DNA of 5,838 nt, taken from UBA12403 sp043808565. Lineage in GTDB: Bacteria > Patescibacteriota > Patescibacteriia > UBA9934 > GWF2-40-263. The notes beneath the pieces are model-generated. The model saw only the letters and a program-made list of their open reading frames with translations. It was not told the origin of the DNA and searched no databases. Below, one piece after another: positions 1-5,704 of this stretch. Position 1 is the first letter of the stretch; every line of letters starts with the position of its first letter. Position numbers and translations under genes: made by a program. The stretch spans positions 1 to 5,838 of the forward strand of contig JAZDEQ010000043.1 of NCBI GenBank assembly GCA_043808565.1. Direction: 5' to 3'.

Positions 1-201
1 CCTGATACTTCCATTCCCTTGGCTCCGCCCAAATCGTCGCCGATTTAAACGCAAGGTTCAGTATAATCCTGATGGTTAGTCTTTAGATTAGTCGGACTTT
101 AACCGACTGGATAGATACGACTTAGCTTGGCGCACTCATAAGCTCTGAATTTAAATTACAACAAGGCTTAAAAATTGTCAAATTTTTCACTTTAGTACGA
201 T
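1..201. other. Left-edge region with no supportable gene; several hairpins
   Basis: No convincing coding region is visible. All three plus frames end in stops (46-48, 77-79 and 86-88), so a plus-strand gene could end here, but none of the short tails is recognisable. On the minus strand an ATG at 14-12 has GGAG eight bases upstream and could begin a gene that leaves the window, but only four codons are visible. The stretch is rich in hairpins: 90-95 with 103-108 (6 bp, 7-base loop), 124-128 with 140-144 (5 bp), and 170-176 with 181-187 (7 bp, all A/T, GTCA loop). A TATAAT occurs on the plus strand at 62-67 without a good -35. It may be plain intergenic DNA, the 3' trailer of ndk, or an unrecognised small RNA. 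It does not match the tRNA, tmRNA, RNase P or SRP RNA hallmarks I looked for. Confidence 0.4.
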
Positions 202-230
202 AAAGCCGGCGTTAAAACGCCGGCTTTTTT
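202..230. terminator. GC-rich hairpin terminator downstream of ndk
   Basis: A near-perfect inverted repeat pairs 202-212 with 217-227, with a GCCGGCG core and a short A-rich loop. It lies 18 bases beyond the ndk stop codon, so it probably ends the leftward operon. The U-tract is better on the plus strand (six T at 225-230, then another T run at 235-239) than on the minus strand, where only three T precede a mixed sequence. It may therefore work in both directions, or mainly end a plus-strand transcript coming from the left. Confidence 0.75.
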
Positions 231-248
231 GGCTTTTTTAGATTAAAA

Positions 249-827
249 TTACAAACCAAATCTTTCGTAATCAAAAATCACATCACGGCCACCGAACCAA
301 AAAGCCATTTCGTGTTCGGCTTCGGCTGTAGTTTCAGAAGCATGAACCAAATTGGCCACGGCACGATGCTCGGAATTGGCCACGGCCGGCGAATCGACTG
401 AATAATCACCACGAATTGTACCCATGTCGGCCATGTAAGGCAAAGTAACGCCACAAATTTTGCGAACCATATCAACGACGTGAATACCTTCGAGAACCAT
501 ACGAACCAAGGGAGCGGAAACCATGTAATCAATTAACCAACCGCGAACCATGGTGCCGAGTTCTAAATCGTCTTTGGTACCCAAATCAGCCACTGGATCA
601 ATGCCATACTTTTCATAAGTCGCCAAAGTTTTACCACCCAAACGACGAATCCAGGCTTCGTCTTTAGGATAATGACCATCGATTTGTTCGCGAGTTGGTT
701 GAAACATTTCGAGAGCCACAACCTTTAAATCGCGTTGCTCAAAACGGCGAATAATTTCGCCAATCAAACCTTTTTTAACGCCATCGGGTTTGATCATGAC
801 GTAGGTACGTTCTTTTTTGAAGTCCAT
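249..827 (-). CDS. ndk: Nucleoside diphosphate kinase, enlarged form
   Basis: Cytosolic enzyme that moves the gamma-phosphate from ATP to nucleoside diphosphates through a phosphohistidine. Counted from the ATG at 827 (192 aa), the family residues are present: K13 in the IKPDG motif, Y53, R122, T128, R139 in GTIRGD, N159 and the catalytic H162 in NLVHASE. The usual sequence after the histidine is GSD, so here G is replaced by A and D by E. Typical NDKs have about 140-150 residues. By spacing of the conserved residues, this one has roughly 33 extra between Y53 and R122 and 10 extra between R139 and N159. A TTG at 857 would add ten residues (GKIKINFFD plus one), but I prefer the ATG because family members begin just before the ERTxxxIKPDG strand. 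Neither start has a Shine-Dalgarno sequence. It lies 36 bp after the preceding gene, probably last in the operon. Confidence 0.93.
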   Translation of the reverse strand: MDFKKERTYVMIKPDGVKKGLIGEIIRRFEQRDLKVVALEMFQPTREQIDGHYPKDEAWIRRLGGKTLATYEKYGIDPVADLGTKDDLELGTMVRGWLIDYMVSAPLVRMVLEGIHVVDMVRKICGVTLPYMADMGTIRGDYSVDSPAVANSEHRAVANLVHASETTAEAEHEMAFWFGGRDVIFDYERFGL

Positions 828-863
828 ATCAAAAAAATTAATTTTAATTTTGCCCAAAGGTTA

Positions 864-1685
864 TCATGACCGCCGGGAAAAATCAACGGTCTTTGGTTGT
901 AAAAAGTTATCAATATCTTTTTTACCTGGCAGATGAGTATTATTGATATAAAACTCACCATGCCAAACAAAAGAATCACGATTGGCCACATTAACCACAG
1001 CTTGACCAAACTCTAGTGGCGCGATTTCAAAAGGCAATAAAACACTGGCGACTAAAAAATTTTCGCCGTACTTAACTTTCTCAATTTCCCCAGTAAAAAA
1101 ATCTGCAGCTTCAAATAAAACATTATCAGTGTTTTTCATCACTGTTTTATTAACCGTTTCACCGTCAATGGTTTTAAAAATAAAATAAAAACGAATTTTA
1201 TCACCCTTGGTGCCGCCCAAGGAACCAATATCAATGGTGGCTTCTTCAAAAATTTCTGACTTAAGAAACGATCGACATTCCTGACAAGCCAATTCACTCC
1301 AGACCCGCAATTCTTTATCGGGTCGAGTGTGATATTTTTTCAAAACTTCAAAAACTGACTGATCGGCAATATGCGCCAAAGTGACAATGGCTAATTTTTT
1401 TTCTTCAATTTCAGCTTTTGGTGACAACAATGTTTTGCTTAATTGAGTAATTTCTTTTTTACTCACCTTGGTAGCAATTTTTTGATGATAAGAAAGATAT
1501 TCCCGAGCCGCCTTAATAGGTGCCTGAGCTTCGTCGCTGTCACTCCCCACACACATAATCATACCTTTCATGCCTTTACGTTCCATGGCCTCACGTAAAG
1601 CCAAAAAATCCTGATGGTTTAAATTACCGCAATTAAGAATATCAATCAGTTGTTTTTCGGAAAAATTTGAATATTTATTTTTCAT
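864..1685 (-). CDS. Protein of unknown function with HEAT-like helical middle section
   Basis: I do not recognise this 273-residue protein. It has no signal peptide or membrane segment and is probably cytosolic. Residues 1-75 look helical and charged (SEKQLIDIL, then ALREAMERKGMKGM). Residues 80-142 have paired amphipathic helices (KKLAIVTLAHIADQSVFEVLKKY, abbreviated by eye) resembling one or two HEAT-type repeats. They hold a lone CQEC pair (C134, C137), with no second pair to complete a zinc site. Residues 148-250 alternate polar and hydrophobic residues and look beta-rich, unlike the first half, so a two-domain protein is likely. The start is ATG, with a good predicted -10 nine bases upstream and no Shine-Dalgarno. 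It ends with TGA followed at once by an in-frame TAA. It lies between the metallo-beta-lactamase gene and ndk, but the context does not suggest a role. Confidence 0.8.
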   Translation of the reverse strand: MKNKYSNFSEKQLIDILNCGNLNHQDFLALREAMERKGMKGMIMCVGSDSDEAQAPIKAAREYLSYHQKIATKVSKKEITQLSKTLLSPKAEIEEKKLAIVTLAHIADQSVFEVLKKYHTRPDKELRVWSELACQECRSFLKSEIFEEATIDIGSLGGTKGDKIRFYFIFKTIDGETVNKTVMKNTDNVLFEAADFFTGEIEKVKYGENFLVASVLLPFEIAPLEFGQAVVNVANRDSFVWHGEFYINNTHLPGKKDIDNFLQPKTVDFSRRS

Positions 1686-1694
1686 ACCATCGCC

Positions 1695-1723
1695 ATTATC
1701 TAATAATCATCTTAAAAAGGCAA
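1695..1723 (-). promoter_or_regulatory. Predicted sigma-70-type promoter for the HEAT-like gene
   Basis: On the minus strand, TTGCCT (1723-1718) is separated by exactly 17 bp from GATAAT (1700-1695), matching the consensus at four and five of six positions. The -10 ends nine bases before the ATG at 1685, so the transcript would begin only two or three bases before the start codon and be nearly leaderless. The -35 lies within the 9-bp repeat array. The promoter before the UDP-glucose dehydrogenase gene has the same -35, the same spacing and nearly the same distance to the ATG. Confidence 0.5.
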
Positions 1724-1774
1724 CGACGGCTGGAAAGGATCGAAAGGCTTGAGAGGCCCGAAAGGCTAGAAAGG
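1712..1774. repeat. Seven imperfect 9-bp tandem units across a gene end
   Basis: On the plus strand the stretch divides into seven 9-base units, each ending in GG. The best five (1730-1774) follow NNNGAAAGG with one substitution (GAGAGG); the outer two (TTAAAAAGG, CAACGACGG) are decayed. The last unit overlaps the end of the metallo-beta-lactamase gene: its minus-strand sequence CCTTTCTAG encodes the final Pro-Phe and the TAG stop. The three variable bases differ in each unit, while the GAAAGG core is kept. Confidence 0.75.
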
Positions 1775-2746
1775 CAGTGGTTTGCTTTCGATCGTTGGTT
1801 CGTCACCATTTGAAGTGATTAAAATGTCGCCATCAAGATCGGTGCGGAAAATTTTTATGTCGCGGTTAAACAAACGTTCTAAAGTTGCTACGGCCGGATG
1901 GCCATAATCATTTTCCGCGCCGACAGAAATAATCGCGGTTTGTGGACGAACAATATTGAGAAAATTTTGTGAAGTTGAAGTGACACTGCCATGGTGCGCG
2001 ATTTTTAAAATATCGACTGGTTCAGTAATATCGGATAAAATTTCTGGCTCTTCTTCAAAAGCCGCGTCACCGGTCAGAAGCACGGAAGTCTCGCCATAAG
2101 TTAGAAGTAAAACGATTGATGAGTTGTTTAGATTGTCGATTTTTTTATTTTGGAGGTTGAGGTCGGGAGCTAAAACCCCCACCCCCGCCGTCGCTGGACT
2201 ATGGCGGGTACGGCCTATCCCCTCTTCAATCATCCCCTCACCCCAACCCTCTCCCCCAGGGAGAGGGAGAATCCCTTCGGTAACCAAACCAATTTCAATT
2301 CCCTTCTCATTGACTAGATCTTTTACCACCTCCTGTAAATCGTCATAACCCAAAACTCCGGTTTCGTAAATTTTTCCAACGTCGTAGCGTTTCAAAACTT
2401 CTGGTAAGCCGCCCTCGTGGTCGGCGTGAGGGTGGGTGATAACAACGGCGTCAATCGTCTTGTCCCAAGGCAACATGACTTCACCCAGTTTGGTCAGAAT
2501 TGTTCCATCGGGACCAGCATCAACTAAAATTTGTTTGCCTTCTGGTGTTTCAATAAAAATCGCGTCACCTTGACCAACATCAAAAACCCAAATCTTCAAC
2601 TCGTGGGAAAACCAACCAACATAATTGGCTTGCCATGCCAAAGATAAAATCATGGTCGCAACAAGTAAAGCCGCGCCAAAAAATTTCTGTCGACGCTTGG
2701 CTAGTTTTATTGGTCGACCGCGTTTTTCGATTGGCGCGTGAACCAT
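1766..2746 (-). CDS. Membrane-anchored ComEC-type metallo-beta-lactamase, stand-alone
   Basis: This 326-residue protein matches the C-terminal hydrolase domain of ComEC/Rec2. A basic N-terminus (residues 8-21) is followed by one hydrophobic segment (about 24-40), predicting a signal anchor with the catalytic domain outside. Family motifs follow in order: DVGQGDA (56-62), LVDAG (74-78), THPHADH with H105, H107, D109 and H110 as likely metal ligands, GDA (226-228) and HHGS (251-254). In ComEC proteins this domain is thought to degrade the non-transported DNA strand. Residues about 159-190 are a Gly/Pro/Glu-rich tract encoded by palindromic repeat DNA, placed between VTEG and VGVLAPDL, where relatives have a short loop. 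It lies 75 bp after the channel gene, whose product lacks this domain. The ATG start has no Shine-Dalgarno; a weak TTAACG-17-TATTAA pair (2794-2766) might serve as a promoter. Confidence 0.92.
   Translation of the reverse strand: MVHAPIEKRGRPIKLAKRRQKFFGAALLVATMILSLAWQANYVGWFSHELKIWVFDVGQGDAIFIETPEGKQILVDAGPDGTILTKLGEVMLPWDKTIDAVVITHPHADHEGGLPEVLKRYDVGKIYETGVLGYDDLQEVVKDLVNEKGIEIGLVTEGILPLPGGEGWGEGMIEEGIGRTRHSPATAGVGVLAPDLNLQNKKIDNLNNSSIVLLLTYGETSVLLTGDAAFEEEPEILSDITEPVDILKIAHHGSVTSTSQNFLNIVRPQTAIISVGAENDYGHPAVATLERLFNRDIKIFRTDLDGDILITSNGDEPTIESKPLPF
2184..2208. repeat. Palindromic element within the metallo-beta-lactamase gene
   Basis: CCCGCCGT (2184-2191) pairs with ATGGCGGG (2201-2208), giving an 8-bp stem with one G-T pair and a 9-base loop. 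It is coding DNA, specifying roughly the RHSPATAG part of the insert. From memory, similar CCCGCC...GGCGGG hairpins are dispersed in Parcubacteria genomes; I could not check this. Confidence 0.6.
2234..2267. repeat. Dispersed-type palindromic repeat, in frame within a gene
   Basis: CCCTCTCCC (2247-2255) and GGGAGAGGG (2259-2267) form a perfect 9-bp stem with a 3-base loop, preceded by C-runs at 2234-2237 and 2241-2244. The minus strand translates to LPLPGGEGWGEG, which I recall as the hallmark translation of a repeat family found in many unrelated bacterial genomes, usually between genes. Here it sits inside an open reading frame without breaking it. The G-rich minus strand also has four G-runs with loops of 2-3 bases. 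Confidence 0.75.
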
Positions 2747-2818
2747 AGTTAAGGGTTTAAGGGGGTTAATAGAGTTGGGCGTTGGGGGCGTTAAGGCATT
2801 ATGGGCATTTAGGCAAGG
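2747..2818. repeat. G-rich spacer of degenerate 9-bp units
   Basis: The spacer between the channel gene and the metallo-beta-lactamase gene divides into eight 9-base segments, with a T(T)AAGGG or TTGGGGGC-like core recurring at about 9-base intervals on the plus strand (for example AGTTAAGGG, TTTAAGGGG, GTTGGGCGT, TGGGGGCGT). Divergence is greater than in the array on the other side of the same gene, but period, strand bias and G-rich core agree. A TTGCCT hexamer lies on the minus strand at 2816-2811, with no good -10 at the right distance. Confidence 0.5.
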
Positions 2819-2821
2819 AAT

Positions 2822-4330
2822 TTATTTTTTGGGTTTTTTCAGACGTACAAATCCTAAAAGGCAGATAAAAAAACCAAAAGATAAAATGGCTGATAGAATT
2901 TTTGGCAAAGCCAGCGAAGCAAAAGAAACCGAGCCAAACCAATTAACCAAAAGCAGAACAAAAAAACTTAAAGCCGTGCCAGGAATAGCCGTAATCGTCC
3001 CCAAAGTCACAGACAACCAACCTAGACCCAGAGCCACGCCGCCCAAAAGCATCAAATATGGAATCCATGGCAAAACTAAAAGATTAACTAAAGGTGCAAT
3101 AATGGAAATTGAACCAAAGTGCCAGAGCATCACCGGAAGAGTGGCTGTGATAGCGGCCAGTGAAGCACCAACTGATTCGCGCAAAGCAAAAATTTTGGGA
3201 ATAAAATTAAGTCGTTCGCCAAACCACGAAGCAAAAAGCATTAGTCCGGCTGTGGAAACAAAAGATAGTTGAAAGCCAACATCAGAAATCAAACGAGGAT
3301 TAACCAATAACATTAAACTACCGGAAAGCAAAAGTAGATTACCACTGTGCGGCGCCCGACCAAGCCAAGTACCGAGCATTACGGTCGCGGCCATGATTCC
3401 AGCACGAACGACTGGTGGTGTGGCACCGGCTAAAAAAATGTAGACGATCACTAAAACACCAGCCATCATCAAAGCTCTTTTTCGACCAAGTGCACTGCGC
3501 ATCAAAAAAATCAAAAGCAGTTGGGAAAAAATCGAAACATTATAACCAGAAGCCGCCATCACATGTGATAAACCCGTGCGCGAAAAATCACCTTTTAAGT
3601 CATCACTCAAACCACCGCTACCACCAAACAAAACTCCACTCATAAACGCCGCATGCGGTTCGGAAAAAATTAAACCCAAACGATTAATCAAAGCAGTACG
3701 TAAAGACAATAAAGAATTTTTAATATTCCAACCGCTGGTTCCCTGCACCACCAATTGTTCTGGCTGATAACAAATGGCATAAATTCCCCGACTGGCTAAA
3801 TAGGCTTGATAATCAAAATCATTAAAATTTTTTGGCTCAGTTAATTCACAACGAAATTCTAAAATCTGACCCAAAGAAAAATTTTGGAATTTTGGCAAAC
3901 GAAATAAAATTTTACCCTCTAAATTAACTTCGTTAACTTTTAAATTATTTAAATTAGTTTCCTGAACCGCTTCACGCTGAATAATTTCTCCAGCAATCGT
4001 CCCGGTCATTACGGTTTCTTTACCAACATAATCCAAAACCGAAGGATAAACTGGATTAATAAAAGTTTGGTTAAAACGGAAAATGCCAAAAATAAAAAAT
4101 AACAGCACGGTCGTTGGAACTTGCCACTTGTCCAAACGCAAAATTAAAATCAGAATAAAAATAATAATCGGTATTATCAAATAAATATTGTCTAGCGACT
4201 GCTTTAAAAACAGGGTGCTGCCAATAATGCCCGCCAAAAAAGATAACAAAATAACAAAAAGAAATCGCGAGGGTGAAGTCGCGATCTTTTTTAAATATTC
4301 TCTAATTATGTCCCCGTGTGCCCACGCCAT
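2822..4330 (-). CDS. comEC: ComEC/Rec2 competence DNA-uptake channel, lacking the hydrolase domain
   Basis: An inner-membrane protein of 502 residues, predicted to form the channel that passes single-stranded DNA into the cytosol during natural transformation. Residues 22-85 contain three hydrophobic segments. Residues about 95-195 form the soluble N-terminal domain, with the family signature DFDYQAYLASRGIYA at 171-185. Residues about 225-495 form the polytopic competence domain, with FSRTGLSHVMAASGYNV (249-265), LAGATPPVVRAGIMA (300-314) and NPRLISDVGFQLSF (344-357). Full-length ComEC is usually 700-800 residues and ends in a metallo-beta-lactamase domain. Here the protein stops after the membrane domain (LKKPKK), and that domain is encoded by the next gene. 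The ATG at 4330 lies inside the end of the dehydrogenase gene, overlapping by 29 bp. No other ATG, GTG or TTG is near the first membrane helix, and no Shine-Dalgarno is seen, so translational coupling is likely. Confidence 0.93.
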   Translation of the reverse strand: MAWAHGDIIREYLKKIATSPSRFLFVILLSFLAGIIGSTLFLKQSLDNIYLIIPIIIFILILILRLDKWQVPTTVLLFFIFGIFRFNQTFINPVYPSVLDYVGKETVMTGTIAGEIIQREAVQETNLNNLKVNEVNLEGKILFRLPKFQNFSLGQILEFRCELTEPKNFNDFDYQAYLASRGIYAICYQPEQLVVQGTSGWNIKNSLLSLRTALINRLGLIFSEPHAAFMSGVLFGGSGGLSDDLKGDFSRTGLSHVMAASGYNVSIFSQLLLIFLMRSALGRKRALMMAGVLVIVYIFLAGATPPVVRAGIMAATVMLGTWLGRAPHSGNLLLLSGSLMLLVNPRLISDVGFQLSFVSTAGLMLFASWFGERLNFIPKIFALRESVGASLAAITATLPVMLWHFGSISIIAPLVNLLVLPWIPYLMLLGGVALGLGWLSVTLGTITAIPGTALSFFVLLLVNWFGSVSFASLALPKILSAILSFGFFICLLGFVRLKKPKK

Positions 4331-5624
4331 AATAGGTAAAGCCCAAATCTTTCAAATTCAAATCCGCCAGTAAATTCCAGCCATCAAAAATTATTGGAGT
4401 TAGCATTTTTTCTCGGACGGTTTCAAAAGACACTTCACGAAACTCTCGCCAATCAGTAAGAACCAGCAAGGCTTCGGCACCCTCAACGGCATCAACCGCG
4501 GTCGAAGCAAAAGAAACCGTCTCTGGTAAAACTTCTTTGGCTCGCTCGTTGGCTCGAGGATCGTAAACAATAACATTGGCTCCACGACCAACTAAATATT
4601 GAACAATATCAATGGCCGCAGATTTTCTAATGTCGTCGGTGTTGCCTTTAAAAGCCAGCCCCCAAACCGCAATCGTTCGATTTTTAAAATCATTTAAAAT
4701 TCCCTCAACTCGACGAACAAAAAGTTCACGTTGGCGATTATTAACATCAATGACTGATGATAAAATTTTAAAATCATAACCTCGCTCATTGGCCAATTGT
4801 TTAAGGGCTGAAACATCTTTAGGAAAACACGAACCGCCAAAGCCAATGCCTGGCCGCAGAAAATACGGACCAATGCGCGGATCAAGACCGATTGATTTAA
4901 CCACCTCAATTACATCAGCTCCAACCGCATCAGCTAAATTGGCCATCTCGTTAATAAAAGAAATTTTAGTGGCCAAAAAAGCATTGGCCGCGTATTTTGC
5001 CAATTCAGCATTTTCAATGGAAGTCAAAACATGTGGCGAGTTTATACCTTCATGTAATCTTTCCAAGGTGGCCATGGCAACAGCGTCGTCAGCCCCAATA
5101 ACCACTCGTGATGGCTGCATAAAATCTTTCAAAGCACTGCCCTCGGCTAAAAATTCTGGCATGGAAGCAATCACGGCCAAATCAGCCAAGTCGCTCCGAC
5201 CAGCCGCGCGCATATTTTCTCGAACGCATTCAATAATTTTCCGATTTGTGCCAACCGGCACTGTGCTCTTGGTAACGATAACCACTTCGTGTTCCAAATT
5301 TTTGCCGATTTCTTCAGCTACCGAAAAAATCGCTGACAGGTCAGCTTCGCCACTCGCCCGTGATGGGGTGCCAACGGCGATCATAATAATATCAGCGCCG
5401 CTAATAACTCCGGAAAGATCAGTGGTAAAAACAATCCGCCCAGCTTCTTGAATTTCACGAAGCAGATCAGAAAGCCCAGGCTCAAAAAATGGCGGCTCGC
5501 CTAAATCCAAATTAGCTATCCGATTAGCGTCCTTATCCACACATACCACTCGGTGGCCTAATTTGGCATAGCCTAGCCCAGAAACCAAGCCGACATAACC
5601 GGTACCAATGATAACGACATTCAT
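4302..5624 (-). CDS. ugd: UDP-glucose 6-dehydrogenase
   Basis: A cytosolic enzyme that oxidises UDP-glucose to UDP-glucuronate in two NAD+-dependent steps, feeding surface polysaccharide or lipid glycosylation. The 440 residues are a normal length. Visible features are the Rossmann motif GTGYVGL (7-13) with D30 closing the NAD site, STVPVGT (120-126), PEFLAEG with E157 and E161, K210 and N214, and the catalytic C266 with D270 in GFGGSCFPKD. Spacing matches the characterised Streptococcus enzyme. Two usual residues are changed: SNPEF reads SMPEF (M155), and DGRN near the C-terminus reads DGWN (W416). GDP-mannose dehydrogenase is a related family, but the sequence looks closer to UDP-glucose dehydrogenase. 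An in-frame TTG at 5669 would add 15 residues before the Rossmann strand and cross the predicted promoter, so the ATG at 5624 is preferred. Confidence 0.95.
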   Translation of the reverse strand: MNVVIIGTGYVGLVSGLGYAKLGHRVVCVDKDANRIANLDLGEPPFFEPGLSDLLREIQEAGRIVFTTDLSGVISGADIIMIAVGTPSRASGEADLSAIFSVAEEIGKNLEHEVVIVTKSTVPVGTNRKIIECVRENMRAAGRSDLADLAVIASMPEFLAEGSALKDFMQPSRVVIGADDAVAMATLERLHEGINSPHVLTSIENAELAKYAANAFLATKISFINEMANLADAVGADVIEVVKSIGLDPRIGPYFLRPGIGFGGSCFPKDVSALKQLANERGYDFKILSSVIDVNNRQRELFVRRVEGILNDFKNRTIAVWGLAFKGNTDDIRKSAAIDIVQYLVGRGANVIVYDPRANERAKEVLPETVSFASTAVDAVEGAEALLVLTDWREFREVSFETVREKMLTPIIFDGWNLLADLNLKDLGFTYYGVGTRGHN

Positions 5625-5632
5625 ATGGGAGT

Positions 5633-5661
5633 ATCTTACAAAAGGGGGAGATGAGAGGCAA
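5633..5661 (-). promoter_or_regulatory. Predicted promoter upstream of ugd
   Basis: On the minus strand TTGCCT (5661-5656) and TAAGAT (5638-5633) are 17 bp apart, each matching the sigma-70 consensus at four of six positions. The -10 ends eight bases before the ATG at 5624, so transcription would start about two bases before it. No Shine-Dalgarno is seen, which agrees with a leaderless or nearly leaderless message. It lies in the 80-bp gap after the upstream gene, so ugd may start its own transcript. Confidence 0.5.
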
Positions 5662-5704
5662 GGGGACAAAATGATGTTTTTGGTTGTTGGGGTTTCACCC
5701 AGGG

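Noticed and set aside
91..107. A 5-bp stem with 7-base loop resembling a tRNA anticodon arm
   Set aside because: Loop position 33 would be C in place of U, and no T-arm or acceptor stem is found at the right distance.
828..857. N-terminal extension of ndk from a TTG codon
   Set aside because: NDK proteins start just before the ERTxxxIKPDG strand, and the ATG at 827 fits. The TTG has no ribosome-binding site, though it cannot be fully excluded.
2184..2267. Repeat cluster as a possible CRISPR array
   Set aside because: The two palindromes differ from each other, there are no regular spacers, and the segment is an open part of a gene.
2124..2348. A 74-codon plus-strand frame reading SPQPSPPGRGR
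   Set aside because: It is the reverse-strand translation of the palindromic repeat and its flanks, antisense to the metallo-beta-lactamase gene.
2775..3272. A 165-codon open frame on the plus strand
   Set aside because: It lies antisense to the membrane region of comEC; its very high Lys/Pro/Thr content is what the complement of hydrophobic codons produces.
4789..5451. A 220-codon open frame on the plus strand
   Set aside because: It is entirely antisense to ugd, whose catalytic motifs are unmistakable. Its translation is rich in Ser, Thr, Ala and Pro without any family motif.
5625..5669. N-terminal extension of ugd from a TTG codon
   Set aside because: The added residues come before the Rossmann strand that normally begins the protein, and they would be read across the predicted promoter.
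5685..5700. Small hairpin after the partial right-edge gene as a terminator
   Set aside because: The stem is only four base pairs and no T-run follows it on the minus strand.
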